NCBI GenBank assembly: GCA_034766995.1
Contig: CM068313.1
Location: 25,657,512 to 25,721,511 of the forward strand
Length of the DNA: 64,000 bases
Origin: Acanthacorydalis orientalis
Taxonomy: Eukaryota; Arthropoda; Insecta; Megaloptera; Corydalidae
Direction: 5' to 3'
Shown here: piece by piece, positions 23,800-39,350 of the stretch
Position numbering within the stretch: the stretch's first letter is position 1
Layout: every line of letters starts with the position of its first letter
Program-made: the position numbers and the translations under genes
The notes under the pieces: generated by a model
What the model was told of the DNA's origin: nothing
The model's database searches: none
Seen by the model: only the letters and a program-made list of their open reading frames with translations

Positions 23800-24100
23800 A
23801 AAGAACATATCCATCTTATCGTATTGAATCAACTATACTTTACCTTTCGTGTTTCGGTATGTGCCTTTGTAGGTATATGCTTTTCATGGTTGCCAACTAC
23901 AGATCTCGTGCCACAGCCTGCCCTGATCACTACTACCGTGGACTCAACGTACCGTTAAATCACCGTCTCTCGTTAAACCGAAAACAAATTAGTTGTCAGT
24001 GGTTTTGTGTTCCATTCCCGCCACATCCATTCATCCATCCATCTGTTGGCCGCTCACTCGCAACAGACATATATAAGTGTACTGTATACATGTAATACTT
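23800..24100 (+). other. GC-richer island, possible exon
   Basis: This is the least AT-rich 300 bases between 20 and 30 kb. A plus-strand frame (23793-24095) includes a central Arg/Tyr/Cys segment (YRSRATACPDHYYRG), but its flanks look like UTR (a CATC-rich repeat near 24010-24045). A second plus frame is also open. I recognise no family and no clean acceptor-donor pair. Confidence 0.22.
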
Positions 24101-24260
24101 GTATGTACGTACAAAACAATCTCATGCATTTTGAACGGATTATGTTGAATTTTTGTATGATCTTTGGTGTGCTTTATATGGTTTTATCCTCATGGAAATT
24201 TTTTCCGTACGGTGATAATTTGTTTATGGCAAAAAAATTCGTGCAATTCATTTATTTCTA

Positions 24261-24709
24261 ACGAATATATTTTTACTTTAAATATTTTAATGTAAATAAA
24301 TGTGAAATATATGCACGTGTATTTATTACTTGAGAAAACATGTATTCTACCATTGCTTTATTCACTGTTATAAATCTCACTAATTGTATATTCATACCTA
24401 CGAATACCTTTTATATACGAAATGTACTAAAAACATTTATTACTACATGTTATTTAAATTAAGAAAAGTAATCTTAATTGTTAATATATTTAAAATACGT
24501 TTTTAATATATGTAGATATTTTACTCTTTATAAATAAAAAATTAGATTACAAACTAAATTATATTACAGTTTTTATTAATTCAGTATATTTTCTATTTGG
24601 AAAAAGAAAGTTTTTTTAATATTTTTAAGTTTTATAATAGTCTTTCTTAATTTACCATTGCATAATGATTTAAACACCGCCAAATGTCTTTAATCAGATA
24701 TTTAGTTGA

Positions 24710-24747
<38 letters not shown>

Positions 24748-25646
24748 TAAAACCAGATTTTTAAACAAAATATTTAATATTTTTTTTAATTTATAGATTA
24801 GTAAATATATCTTAAATAAATTCCATTTTTTACTTATCTCTAACTTTTTAGTTTATTTAGAGGGGTAAAAATCGTTTTATGTATGGATTCTATAAAAATA
24901 TTATTTGCATTTTAAGTTTGTTGAAATATTTTCCAGAGCTTATTTTTTTCCAAATTGACTTTATTTTCACGAATTGAAAAGGAAAAATACTTTTATATTA
25001 AATATCATTCCTACACAATTTTTATTGATGCATAAATTCTGTTTTATTACATTCATTCTAATATTATATTTATCGATTTCAACTATACAAAAAGTAAAGA
25101 ATTATGTGTAATCGTTTTTTAGCATGTCAATAATTTTCAACACATAGTATATCATTTTAAATAAAAATAGAACAGTTATAAGTTAATATACACCAAATTG
25201 TGTTTGAGATACCGACTTCAGATTTTTTTTTATTAACACATTAAAACTTTTCCTTATTGAACAACTTGATTTATTAAAGTTCACTTCTTAGTGTTAATAA
25301 AATGCAAATGCCAACTTTATAAAATTTTGAATTATTTTTGTTTAAAGAACCATTATTATTATCGTTTGTTTATATAGAGGCAAAAATTGTAAGAAAATAT
25401 AAATCATTAATAAAAGTTTATAAATATATATATATATACGAGATATATATGTATTCATGCATGCATGCATGTATGTATATATATATGTATATAATGGTAA
25501 TAAGTGATTTTAGGCAATTGAGTGTATTTACAAGATATGTATTTACAAATTTTTATTTCTTTCTAATAGCTGTCGAATTTTAACTATAATAGAATGCTTA
25601 TAAACATTTTTAGGCGTTAATTTACATATTATTTCAATTTATATAT

Positions 25647-25684
<38 letters not shown>

Positions 25685-25995
25685 TTTTAATAATTATTTT
25701 TTATTTCCACTTTTAAAAACAATAATTTATGCGACTTTTAAAAGATATATTTGGATAAAAAATATAAAATTATATGATTTTCATTAATTCCAAATACCAC
25801 ATTAAAAATTCATTGTAATGAGCCACTTATAAGGAGCTAACATATTATTTTTATTATTATATGTTGTTAATTTTTTTAGAAATACATAAAATGTTCCTTT
25901 TTTGTCGTGTAATCTGTGTTATTGCATAATATTCGTTTATATATAATTAATAATAAACGATTAAGTCCTTTCGATTATAGTTTAATTTTAAGTGA

Positions 25996-26041
<46 letters not shown>

Positions 26042-28093
26042 GTATGATGAATCAATGTACTATAATTATATTTAATGGACTTGTGAATCCATTGCTCATC
26101 GTTATATAGTCTATGAACTAAATGTAACGTTCGTACATTTGTTAAGATTTTTATACATTTTATTTCTCAATAAATGTGATTTTTAAATACTTCATAGCAT
26201 AATTTATACTCTCTAGCATAATGTAAGTAAATTACCATATAAACGAAATAATGTATCTAATACCAGCATATCGAGTAATGAAATATAATGCATATAAATA
26301 TAACATATCTTGAAATTATATCCATCGTCTATTATACAAATACAAGATACATTTTCTGTTTTGTAAAACATATTTCTACATAACATTGAAACAAGTCAAT
26401 AGATGTACTATTGTAATAGAATATCCTTGTATTTCTGTAAATATTAATACGAAATTCTACATAGAATGTAGGAATACTTGTTACGTTGTTTAATTAATTC
26501 GAATATAGTTCAAGTGAATTCTTGTTACATATAATCACGTAGCGAGATCTGCATATTTGTCTTACATATTTATATACAGGAATTTTAAACAGTGTATTTG
26601 ATTTATTTATCTTCAATTGTGGGTTTATAGAAATTGATGTTTATAATCGATTTTGATTTGTTGTTGTTGCTGTTACATTTTCTGAAAAATATTTGTTTTC
26701 TTTCAAGAAGATATTATTTGTAATGTGTTTATAGAATATTGTATATTTTTAATAATTTTCCGTACACGCATACAAATGTATATATATATATGTATGTATG
26801 TGTGTGTGTTAAATTACTGATAGATGTATATACACGTAAATATTTTGTGTGAATTCTTTGTATCTACTGTAATATAATGCTTACATGTGCTGTAGTTAAT
26901 ATTTCATGTATACGACATTTTGTCTTTCAGTGCCTCTCTGTATATAAATAAAAATATATTTAAAATAATGTACATTTACAAACGCGATTATTGTTAAGGA
27001 TTCCACCCTCTTATGTGTTCCCAAAATTTTATGTGACATGTGCTATATATGTAAATAATTAAAACATGATTAATAAAATATTTCGTATGTATTTCTGGTA
27101 TTTTATTTGTATATAGTACAAATCTGTCAATGAAAATGAAATATTATTTTCATTTATAACGCAATAATTTAATATTATATAACTTTTATCTTCTGATATA
27201 TTTTTATAATAGAAATAAAAATTATCCTCTTTATGGTATTTCCTTGCATACCTATTATTCATTGTAGATACACAATTATTTCTATGTGAATCTTGTAGCT
27301 TCGTACGAGTCCGATTCTTCTACGACTGGTTTCAACTATGAACGTCTTCAGTTAGTTATATAAAAGATTTGAAAATGAGAGTTGTAGGAACAAACACTTA
27401 CATGATCTGTATTAGAACAACGAACTAAAATAAATTTTAAAACACCGATTAATGAATTCAGTTAACGCTAATATTTTACTTATATAATTCTAGAATAATT
27501 TAATAAAAGTTATGCATACGTTTTTTTTAATTTCATCAGAATTAAAAAACAATACATAGTCTTATTCCATAAAAAGTTTAATTCGACATATTTATCTTTC
27601 ATAATTTAGAAACGAATCTTCCAGAATAAATAATATGAGTATTCTTTCTTGCATTTTATTCAAATGTTAAATATAATTAATTCTTGTATTGCCATACCAA
27701 AACATAAGTAATTAAATTCCACGTATATTTGTAAAACTCATTTTTTATATTTTCTTAATTATAACACTTAGCGTAATTATTTTTTGTATCTTGTTTTCTT
27801 GATAAGTAAATGATATACACAATAATTTGAAATTTTTAAATTGCTCTTCTGAAAATTTTAACTTTTTCCGTAAAATGTGTATATATGTTATCCGCATAGG
27901 TAATTTTCGGTATAAAAATGTTTTTTTATTAATCTTTGTTTCATTAAATGTATACATTTATGCACTGTATTTTCATACTCACATTTACATTTTGTAACAT
28001 ACGTATGCACAGACCATGAATATAAATGATGCTTGTCATTCTTTACTTTATCCATTCTTCAGTTTCCACATGCCATTCAGTCGAGAATAAATA

Positions 28094-28153
<60 letters not shown>

Positions 28154-30440
28154 CACATACATATGAGCTGCTTTATCCATAATGGATTTTGGAAGTTCAT
28201 TATAAAAATCATCTTTTATTTTTCCATTTAACAAGTTAAAAAATACAGAAATAATAAAAATAAAAGCAACCTTGGCGCTGAATATATACATCATCGGTGT
28301 ATTTTAAGAATGGATATAGAGAGAGGTAATTTAAGTAACTAGAAAAAACTCACACTTAAGAAAGTAGTGATTTTATCAAAAGAGTTCAATTTAAAATAAA
28401 AACGCGCTAAGAAAATATAATAAAAATAAAGTTATGTAAAAGGATAAAACAGAAAATTTAATTCTAAAGGAATTACGAGAATAAAAATAAAAAAAAATCA
28501 CAAAAGTGTGCGTCTTATAATCCATATATGAGTTAATGTAAATTTTATATTGGAATCATCCTAAGTGAATATCAATATATTATTTAGTGTATAGTTCTAT
28601 ATTTCATATTATCATAGATTTCAAATGACATTAAAAAATTATTTTTTATCATTTCATGAGAAAAATTGAAATTTTAAATTATATATATATATATATGAAT
28701 TTATTAAATGTTTAATTTTATTTTATGTATCTGTTTTCGAAATATTGATAATGTGGATATGAAATATTTTTGTTTTTTAAATTAATACATTGATTCTTCT
28801 ATGTGGTTAGAATCATTTTTTTAAAAAAAAGTAATGCCAAGAAAAAAATAATTTATTAAATAACATGAATGTTTGTGTTAAATGTATGTAAAGATAAGGA
28901 CTATTAAGTATTTTTATCTTTTTTGAATTAAAAAATTAATCAGTTTTTGTTATTATCATTTTTTCAGAAAATAGAAAAAAAAAACTAATTCCACTTCTCA
29001 AATATTAGATATTAGTTCGTTGCATGATACCTCACTACATATTTTAGACATTTTCATTTTTGTAGGCGTTTTCTCATAACATATACGACACAGCAGAGAG
29101 TTGATGGTGTAAAGTAGTGTTCGACAAACACGTCATGAATTTACTAGTAGAACAAAAAACACATTGTCTTGGGTTTGACATAGTGATACTGAACACAATG
29201 TATACAGTGAAAATATTTAGATTCTTGTCTTCGAAAGTATTTTCAATATCAAAAGTCGTGTATCCTGTTTTTTATATATAAAGTAGGTATTATTTATGAA
29301 CACTTGTGAATATAACAATGTTATTGTGTACCTTATACTGACTTTTGAATACTTTTTTTATTGAAAAGTAAATGTTTTTTTAACTTTCTTATCATTTTAT
29401 TCATTTGCGTTTTTTTTTACAATAATTGCGTTTTTTTTACAATAATTGCGTTTTTATTAAAAGGAATTAACTTTTCTTGCTCTTAATTGACATAAGGTAT
29501 ATTTTTATTTAGGTAAAATTCTCAATATTTTCTTATTAAGAAATGTCTAAAAATGCATGAAAAATTATAATGTCCAATTTTATTCAAAATTCATTTTTAT
29601 TATAATTATTTCTTTATTTTTATTTTACAATAAATTTCCAAATCACTGATTCCAAAAATTATTTTATTGATGATACGCCCGTGTATTATTTCTTAGTATT
29701 GAAAATAATAACCAGATATGAATTAAGAATTACTTTGTTTGCAAAAATTGTAAAAATACAAAATAGTGAATTGTTGTATAAATCTGATTTAGAATTTATT
29801 TTATTAATCATTTTTCACAAAGATCTTACAATAAACTATTGATAAAAGATAAATAAATCGTCTATAAATTGCATATTTTTTTAATATATTATATTTCTCA
29901 CATAAAATTTTGAACAGAAAAAAAGTTTTTCAATTATTAAAAGTATAATGATGGCTAACACAGAAGACTAATAAAAGTAATATTTTGAAAAATTATCATA
30001 ATACAATATCATTTTTCTAACATCACAATATGCTCTTTTTTATGAAAATCTGAAATGATAGTTTTATTACATATTGTGTAAGTTAATTTACGAGTAAGTT
30101 TGTTATCTATGTTAAAGTAAAACTGTGTTAAATTCAAAGTCGATACTAAATATTAATTTTGACCTTTTATTTTTAACCATATTATCATATAATCAACTAT
30201 GAACATTTTAATGAAATTGCTCTTCATCCTTTTTTAAAATGAAGATTGTTATTGAAACAGTGAAATGTAATTATATATATATGTATATATATATATATAT
30301 ATGCGTGTTTTTATTTGAGGTTAAATAAAAAAAACATTTAATGTGTAAAATAAACCAACAACAAATGAAATAAAAAGTAGTGTCGAAACTTTTACAATTC
30401 TTTATTTAATTAAGTAATAAGAAACTTCTTGGTAACAATT
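24261..30440. other. AT-rich spacer
   Basis: No frame is convincing. TA tracts at about 24716-24741, 25651-25680, 25998-26034, 28100-28148 and 30274-30302; the frame at 28043-28294 (minus) reads through one of these. A 20-bp unit (TGCGTTTTTTTTACAATAAT) is repeated about 2.5 times at 29406-29455. A small less-AT patch at 27300-27360 follows an acceptor-like TTGTAG, but all three plus frames there are open and short. Confidence 0.55.
29406..29455. repeat. 20-bp tandem repeat, about 2.5 copies
   Basis: Unit TGCGTTTTTTTTACAATAAT, repeated without change except in the T-run length. Confidence 0.85.
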
Positions 30441-31100
30441 CGAGATTATTCAAAGGATAAAACAACAAAACTAACTACAGCTGAAACTTTGTGTCTTTAG
30501 AAACCAGAAAACGCTTGCATTTTCTGAATACCAAAGTAAATAACATCACAATAATGTACTCGAATACATCATTTACATAAAACTGTACGTATACATACAC
30601 ATCCATATATAAACTTGCTACGCTACGGGTCGATTCTAGCTGACAGTGACATCTGTCAATAAAGTCTCATGTGTTGTAAAGCCTCTCCGTCAAGCTCCTC
30701 AGTCCCCAGTCGTGGCATCCCCCCTTAAGAGTATCAGTAACTCATACTACGCTTTATTCGCGACATCGCAGAGCATGAAACCGTACGAAACTGTATGTAG
30801 GTAGAAGATAGGTACATGGAATCTTCTGTGTATATTTAAGATAAACACAAATGTACATGAGCCAAGGCTGTAGTCACTCATCCCCCGGTTTGAAACCATC
30901 TCATATACACTACACGCACACATACACTGTTGACATACACGTGGGATATAATGTGATCAGATATCGTGCGGTAATGTTGAAGTCCTTGAATTCAGTGTTG
31001 AAATTTACAAGTATGCTTTGAGTGAATTTTGGTTTCTATATTTAAGACCGCCACCACAATACATACGTACGTACATAGACATTACTTTTACTAGTTGTAC
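30440..31100. other. GC-richer non-coding island
   Basis: About 650 bases with clearly higher GC than their surroundings, including GTCCCCAGTCGTGGCATCCCCCC (30704 onwards) and ATCCCCCGGTTTGAAACC (near 30880). An inverted repeat TGACAG-TGACAT-CTGTCA lies near 30641-30658. On the minus strand a short frame ends GLRSLTERLYNT-stop near 30670 after an acceptor-like CTCTTAAG, but it is only 24 codons. It may be a 3' UTR, a lncRNA exon or an old repeat. Confidence 0.35.
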
Positions 31101-32139
31101 GAAGAAGTCACGTAATAACATAATATAAAAGTTTATTTCGTGTTTTATTTCTTACTTTCTATACTTGTTCGTAAAATAAGTCATATTTAGCTCAAAAATG
31201 TAATAAACGCGCAAACAACGTAACATTTCTACAATATTATATATAATGTATATACTTCTATATACGTGCATACATATACACAAACATACCAAAAAAATCA
31301 ATCAGAGTGATAACGTAGTTATATATGTAAATAAAAAATTCGCAAATGGTATGTTTTTTTATATGGCAGAATTTAATCACTTAACCATTCAATTTGAAAA
31401 CATTGGGAAAAGTAACATTCACAAATTAATTAACACCGTAAATACCACCACAATTTCTGTACAAGATATTTAATAACGGATTATCCCATAGATAAAATAT
31501 AAATTCTGTTGTTTTTTTTATTACGCGACTTATATTAGGATTTTTTAATATTTTTCTCAGAATTCCAATATATTTTAAATTCTCCCTATCGTTTAGTATT
31601 TTTATGTGAATAAAAAGTCTATATTTTATTAAAAAATACTTATTTAAAATCAATACACAAACAAATAGATTTTTTATTAATGAAAATGCAGCTAATATTA
31701 ACTGCATACCATATTTTCCTATATAACCCTGTACAATTTCCGTTACTAATGAACAACCATAATTGGGCTCTAATTGTCTTGATACTACTTTTCCATTATG
31801 AAAATATCTTGGTCCAGACAATGTTATGAAAGACAACTCTCGTAATGGATAATATAATTTTAATAATGTACAATACTCACATATTTGAAATTTGCAGGTA
31901 TTCTTAATAGTATCTTAAACAAAAATTGGAATCTGATTAATCTTTATTTAGTTATTAGCACACTACTCAAATTACAAAAGTCATATAAAGGTATTCGTTT
32001 ATCAAACCATTTCCTATAGCTTTATATTAGTGATAAAATAATCTTCAATTTTTTGTAATTTATCATAATCAACTAATTTGCACACGAAATAAATATTTCT
32101 TACGTTCTAAATGAATGAAATTTTTTTTTCACCATTATG

Positions 32140-32201
<62 letters not shown>

Positions 32202-32229
32202 CACAGATGTACAATATTAATATTCATAT

Positions 32230-32274
<45 letters not shown>

Positions 32275-33168
32275 GTGTAATATCAATTTAATAATTCGTT
32301 TATAAAATTACTTATCAGAAAATATTTGTATCATTTTCTGTAACCAAGCATTTTATATTGTGATCTTTATCTGAACCTTAGAATATTCTCAATTATTTCC
32401 ATTTTGAATTTAAATATTTCAACGAATTTAATCAAATATTTTTCTTATTCAATGAAGCTCATTTCGCTCTACAATATGACCACTTGACTGCCAATTAAAT
32501 TTCTTCACTCAATCAATATTATTAAAAAAAAGCCTCTTTCGTTATTTTATTCAGACAAATTTTCGGATCGCTTTTCTATTTGATTCTAAATATTTTATCT
32601 ATATTTTTTAATTATTAGAATATACACATATGATATATATATATATATATATATGCATTTTTGTGTGTAAATAATACTTCCCTAAAATTGTATATAATTA
32701 AAAATATTGCAAATTTTTCTGCCTTTCGTTTTTTTAAAACTTTTTAAAAAATTAACGTTTATAAATGTTTTATTGATGGAAATAATTTATTAGACAATAT
32801 AAATATATTTTTTTAGTTTTATTATGTATAAATAGTTAAATTTTAAGTAGGAAATATATTAAAATTTATATAATAAATGTGTAACCATTTTATTTTTCTT
32901 AATTGTATTGAATTCAATTTCGTTAATAACGTACACTTTTTTTATACTTGTAAAAAATGAAAGAATGATCCTCTCTGACGATTGTATATGAAGAAATGAC
33001 TAATTATATTTGATTTTTTTAAATATATTCCTTATTCATATATACATTCTTTGTTAATCTCGTGTCCATGTCACATTTCACACTACTTTTATAAGTTAAT
33101 AACAAAATTGAAACGTGATAGATACAAAACTTAGCTATTCTACTCCATTTTAATTATAATTCACTTAT

Positions 33169-33214
<46 letters not shown>

Positions 33215-34854
33215 CATGCATGCATGTATGAATATCTTAAAAATGCTTCAAAACAGTTTAAAAATTAAATAGTAATGATCAATCGACAAAAGGGTTCAAA
33301 CATATTTTATATTCTAAGAATTAAATGATTTTCATTATAAACTAGTAATTATTTATTTACTTGTAAAAAAATGACGGTAGTTATAATTATTTTCTTCACT
33401 TTTGTGATATTTCATATAATTCAAGTATATATTATTTTTTAAAAAACACGATTGAAATATTTTTAAAATTATCTTCTATTAAACTGTGAAAATATTTTGT
33501 TATAATAAAGTAAAAATTCTCTTTGATACTTTTTCTGAGTAATTCCGTTCTTTTATAAAAGATAAAAGATATTTGTAACAAACTAGCAAGGGAAACGTCT
33601 GCTAGTTTGACCTTTCCTCAGTCATCCATTAAGACCAAATTGTAAATGGATGTTATTACCAACAAATATATATTATACCACTTTTTTCTTAAAAAAATAC
33701 GCCGAAAATATTGTTAATAATTAAACTCACTCTTATTATTTTTCATCTATAGGAAATATAGTATAATGAAAGAATATTCGTACCAAATAATATAAATTAA
33801 AATTAAGTACTTTTTATGCTCTCTTTCGAAGTTTTAAATACGAAACCATTATATGTTTTACCATTTATAAAACCAGTAATTATTTTATTAATTCATTCAT
33901 TATTAATATCGATGTTTGTTTTATTTGTATGCAGTATATCTATAGGGAGACATTTTGTACAAATTTACTTATGCAAAACAATATAGTGAGTAAAACTGGT
34001 TTAAAATCAAAAGATAAAATGGTGTTAAGTCAATTAAGAACCACACAATTTGTTGTATAAAAGAAATAGGTTTCTCGTTGTAATTCGTTACATTTTTTAT
34101 GTGTTTACTTCACACTTAATTTAACAAGTCTCGACCTACAAGAATACGAGAGCAAGTTGATTTCCGATACCTTTCTATACATCTTCTTCTGTACATCATC
34201 CATTTAGTTGATTACGCTCGCACTAAATTTGTTTCAACAGAAATTTTAAACTAAAACATATGTTGTCTACAAATTCATTTCGTGGAAATAAATAAGTATG
34301 TGTGTTTAAAACGAGTACATATTATCATTGTTTATTTGTCTTCATAGTGTTTATTACAAATATTGAATTAAATATAAAGTATGAATTTAAATGTTATAAT
34401 AGAATTAGTTTTATTTTTAAGTTTTTTTTTATGAAATAATGCAAATAATTAATATTTCATTTTTATTATAATATATTAAAATTTAGACAAAATATCATAA
34501 TTATTACGTTTTATAAGGATATCATGTATAAATAATAAGTACTAAGAAATATTTAGAAAAAATTAAGAAATACTCATGTATATCAGGCTAGTATGTATTG
34601 AAAATCTAAACAAACTGTTGGCCAATGTGTCTAAATCTATTCTGAGCTCTTAAGACAGCAATATGTCATTTTCGATTAAGAAAGCGATTAACTTATATAA
34701 GTAGTTACTACAGAAAGAATTAATACATATTAAAAATATTAGTATTGTATATAATTCACACGTTAATATAAATTATTTATTTGCACTTTGAAATAATAAA
34801 AGAATAATTTATTTGATAGATTCGAAAGCCATCAGTAAATATTTTTGAAATGTA

Positions 34855-34855
34855 T

Positions 34856-34914
<59 letters not shown>
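34855..34914. repeat. (TA)n-(GA)n compound microsatellite
   Basis: A TA run passes directly into a GA run; 37950-37970 has the same arrangement and 35373-35420 the mirrored (CT)n-(TA)n order. Confidence 0.95.
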
Positions 34915-35376
34915 TTATTATTTTAACAGGGATTAAGCGTTAAATTAGTTTTGATATTTTCAGTCTTTTCCCTTCATATCAAATGCAATAATTATTATTC
35001 CTCAGAAATATTGTGTTTGATATTCAATCCGATTGATATTTTATTTGGTATTATATGAATTTTAATTATTTATTCATTATTAAATATATTTATATAAAGA
35101 AATAAAGTTAATTGCGATTAATAAAAAGTTAATTAAAATAAAAGAGAGAATTACTTTTTTTAGTGAAAGATAATATAATTTACAAAATGCACATATTATC
35201 AGACCATTATTCTAAGTATTCATCTGTCACTATATATTTTTTGAGATACAAATTACAACATAAATATTATCTTGTTCTAAAAATATTCTTTTTCATTTTA
35301 AAATGAAATATTTTTGTTTCGTTTGTGCATTTTATACATATAACTCTCACTTTTTATGTTTGTAAATATCCATCTT

Positions 35377-35423
<47 letters not shown>

Positions 35424-36029
35424 GAGATAAAAGACAAAAAATAAAATAATCAAATAAAGAATATCTATCAATATTAAACAGTATGTTAAATTTAAATAAA
35501 TATTTGAAACATGCTATTTAAATAAAAATATACGATTCCAAAATATTATTTTTATTTGCATTCTGGTTGTATAATTAAAATTCATTTGTTCATTTCATTA
35601 TTTTCTCAAATATGTCGAATAATACTTGTTTACAAAATTTTAAATAAAAAATTCTAAATTAAACTTGTGCATTTTAAATTGGTTTACCAATATTAATGAT
35701 AAACTTTCTTTTATTTACATAAATTAAACTGAATATGACAATCAACCCTTTTTAAAGACTAGTTATAATAAATTTAACATAAAACTACAACTTAATACTA
35801 CAATATTAACATCTATGTCAATTTAAATTCATCTTCTAATGAACAAATAATTCTATATTGACACCCTTGTACAACATTCAATACATATCTATAAATCCAC
35901 AAATTTATCTTGTATTTGAGGTTGTGTAAACTTCTGCCATTGTTTATCTATTTCGCTCATGAACATTCATGCATTCAAATATATATGCATACAAGCATAC
36001 ACATACATTATATAAACAGACACACGTGT

Positions 36030-36063
<34 letters not shown>

Positions 36064-36165
36064 ATAATTTAAAAATTATAAATCAAATTTAAATCGAATT
36101 ACTTTTTTTCAAATTAGCTGTGCAGAAAATAAAAGTATTTATTTAATAATATTAAAAAAATATAA

Positions 36166-36204
<39 letters not shown>

Positions 36205-36440
36205 ATTTTATTTGTATAAAATTCAAAAAATATATGGTTTTCCATATCCTTATCAAGTTACTAGCAACATAGAATTTGGCCAATATATCTAGAAACACAA
36301 ATGTGTACAATGCTATATAAAGTCAATTCTGTGTAGTGATATATCATGCGATTTTGTAAATGTAATATTTCTGAAGATATTTTTTAGAGATAAACTGGAA
36401 ATGAGTGTTTTTCAACTTTGTCATTTTATATATAATGTTT

Positions 36441-36443
36441 TTA

Positions 36444-36517
<74 letters not shown>
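36441..36517. repeat. (TA)n microsatellite, about 75 bp
   Basis: A TA run with two C interruptions. Frames on both strands through it are artefacts. Confidence 0.95.
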
Positions 36518-36520
<3 letters not shown>

Positions 36521-37049
36521 ATGTTTCATCATATAAAAAATCGTGTGACAAAAATGTATTTCATATTTTTATTTATAAAATATATTTATCTAAAAGTTAT
36601 TAACAAATTATCATTAAATTATTATTCCGAATATATATGGTTTTTTAGTACTAGTTAATTTAATTTATCAATAGTAAATGTTTTTTTAAAAAAATATTTT
36701 TGTTTGTAAAAATATTAAGCGCAATAGTTAATACTTTTACTCTATACATCCGTTTTACAAAAAGGTTATGATAATAGCAAAATATATTATTTGTATATAA
36801 ACTATTGTATATTAAACTATTATTATTTTAAATGTGTGCGTATTAGGTTTTAGATTTAAATTTAAAGAGCGTCTAAATATGTCGATTTTTATTAAACAAC
36901 TAATATATAGCCCGTCAAAATTCAAGGGGAAGTAGAAAGAAATATAGAAAGAAAAAAAACACTGTTTATTGATTTTAACAACATAATATATATATATATT
37001 TAAATTTAAAAAAATATTTTAAAAAAAACTTAAAAACTAAACTTGAAAT

Positions 37050-37400
37050 CTATTCATTGTGAAAATTTCGTTATACACCACATTCGCTAGATGATAACAG
37101 ACGGCAATGATGTAGGTTTTATTATAAGATAACAGTATTTACAAAATCCTAGCTATAATATTGTAGAGTTTTCTGTATGGAAGGAAGTTTGGAAGTGAAA
37201 AGATACATAAAGGCAGTAGCTATTGCCACAAAAGCTGATATCCTTGTGGAATAAAACATCCTTTTGATCGGTTCTCTTTCCACTAGATCGAAACATCGTT
37301 GCTATCTCACATACATGCAACTATTTTCCGCAAATAGTCTTCAATGTCCTTACATACAAATCGACAAACAAGCTTTGTACATTTCAGTTATTTTATTCTT
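37050..37400 (-). other. GC-richer island with an open minus-strand frame
   Basis: On the minus strand a frame of about 55 codons is open between stops, roughly 37325 down to 37155. It contains MFRSSGKRTDQKD near its start and ends NSTIL-stop. The acceptor before it (GGAAAATAG) is poor. It lies downstream, on the same strand, of the stronger candidate exons at 39-46 kb and may be a further one or a 3' UTR. Confidence 0.17.
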
Positions 37401-38296
37401 TTGTACTTTGTTTTTACGTCCTTCCCCTTTTTAATTCTACTTATCTTTGAAAATGTTTTTCTTTGATTTTTTTACCAATTTTAATGTATTATTTTTATAA
37501 TTATATATCTATCTATCTATATATATATATTAATAATAATAAATTATTAAATATAAAATATATCATCAATATTATATATAATTATGCAGCAAATAAATAT
37601 GTTAAGGAATTGTAGCTATTATAAAAATGATAAATGAACATACAAATATATTAAAAGAAATAACTTTCAACATTATTTCAATTACAGATTTAAAATTATA
37701 CGGTTATAGTAATTTTGAAATAATATTATAATTAAATTTGCTAATTGTCCTGTAAAATTAAAACGTGTATTATCCCTAAGCTAGTAATACATATAAGACA
37801 TAAAAACCACCGCTCTATTGGTTTCCCCTTATTTTCTTGTATAAAAATATTAATATTATAATACTAATATTTATAGAATATATTCAAAATATTATTTTAA
37901 GAAATGGTTTGATATTTTTCTTGTATTTTCATTAGAATAATATATATATATAGAGAGAGAGAGAGAGAATTTTTATTACTATTTTGTGAAATAGTGAAAA
38001 TGCTCATATCCAACATTCTTCAATAAAAATGTGTTCTAAAAATTCACTGAAACAGTCAAATGACTGTTTATCAAAGTATACAGTTATTTGAGTTCATGTT
38101 TATGATGTTGATAAATGTCGTCTTTCATTAAAAAAGAAAATATCTCATTGACGAAGCAGGGAAATGCTTTATACAATACTACGATAACCGAAAAATGTTC
38201 AATAACTACAAATGAAACTAAATAATTTTTTTTGTTTTATTAATTACATTTATATTAATTTACTTTATTTAGAAATAAAAATTATGGTATATATTG

Positions 38297-38335
<39 letters not shown>

Positions 38336-38562
38336 AATATCATGTAAATAATTTAATATTATTGAATTGCAATATAATATATATTATAAACAATATTTTA
38401 AAGTTTACTTCAAAATTTCGAAAATACTATGTTAACATAATTAATAATTTTTAGTATTCATTTGCGTAGCTAATTATTTTATATATTAATCTTTTCCGTT
38501 ATAAATAAATACAAATAATTATATAAATAATATATTTACACGCACACATGCGCACACACACA

Positions 38563-38609
<47 letters not shown>

Positions 38610-38712
38610 GTTACTTTGCGCTTAAATCATTAAATCGTTTAAATATCTTAAGTATTTCTCGGTAGGCTAAGTATATATTAAACATTATGTATGTGGATTA
38701 ATCAACAGTTTA

Positions 38713-38743
<31 letters not shown>

Positions 38744-39234
38744 CTACGTATTTTTATGCGCGTGAGTATTTAATATAATTAAAATGAAAATTGTAATAAA
38801 AAAATGTAAATTTTGGTCTGTAAAGAAAGAAGATAATTTTTATATAAAACGAACATAATATAAAAAAATCGTGCCACAATTAAGATAAATAATAAGATTT
38901 ATTGTTTATAAAATGAAAACCAACTTTAAATTTATTGCATTATAAAACTTTAAAAACGAGTATATAACGTTATGTAAATATATAAATAATAAGTTATCAA
39001 AACTCAATTAACGGAGAAGAGCGTTCAGATGAACAAAAACAAATTATTTTTAAACGATGTTACAAATACGGGAATTAAAACACTACATAATAGCATCAAT
39101 CGTGTACTTCTTAGAATTTACTGTATTTAATGCAATACAAAGTTAACCAAAATTACATCAAATAATATATTCAAACAATATGAACGTAAATATTACTCAT
39201 ACTACATAATAAGTTGTATATATGTGTGTATAAA

Positions 39235-39292
<58 letters not shown>

Positions 39293-39350
39293 GCCAAATT
39301 ATTGTAAATATATAAAATGAACATATTGTATGTATTCGTGTGTTTGTATT

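Larger units (their letters stand above)
31101..37000. other. AT-rich spacer
   Basis: Frames at 31246-31473 and 31426-31836 (minus) overlap and have chance-like composition. TA tracts at 32142-32195, 32236-32271, 33176-33211, about 34855-34904 (capped by (GA)n to 34914), 35393-35420 (preceded by (CT)n), 36171-36199 and 36441-36517. A short minus frame at about 34131-34230 (MDDVQKKMYRK start) has no supporting exon structure. Confidence 0.55.

Noticed and set aside
27300..27362. Possible short plus exon after TTGTAG
   Set aside because: All three plus frames are open over so short a distance that no reading is preferred.
29406..29455. CRISPR-like array
   Set aside because: A simple tandem repeat of about 2.5 units with no spacers, in a eukaryotic context.
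31426..31836. 136-codon minus-strand frame
   Set aside because: Lys/Ile/Asn/Phe-rich composition, no splice context, no recognised motif; likely chance in AT-rich DNA. It is long enough that expression data should still be checked.
34131..34230. Short minus-strand frame starting MDDVQKKMYRK
   Set aside because: Only about 32 codons with no clear splice sites.
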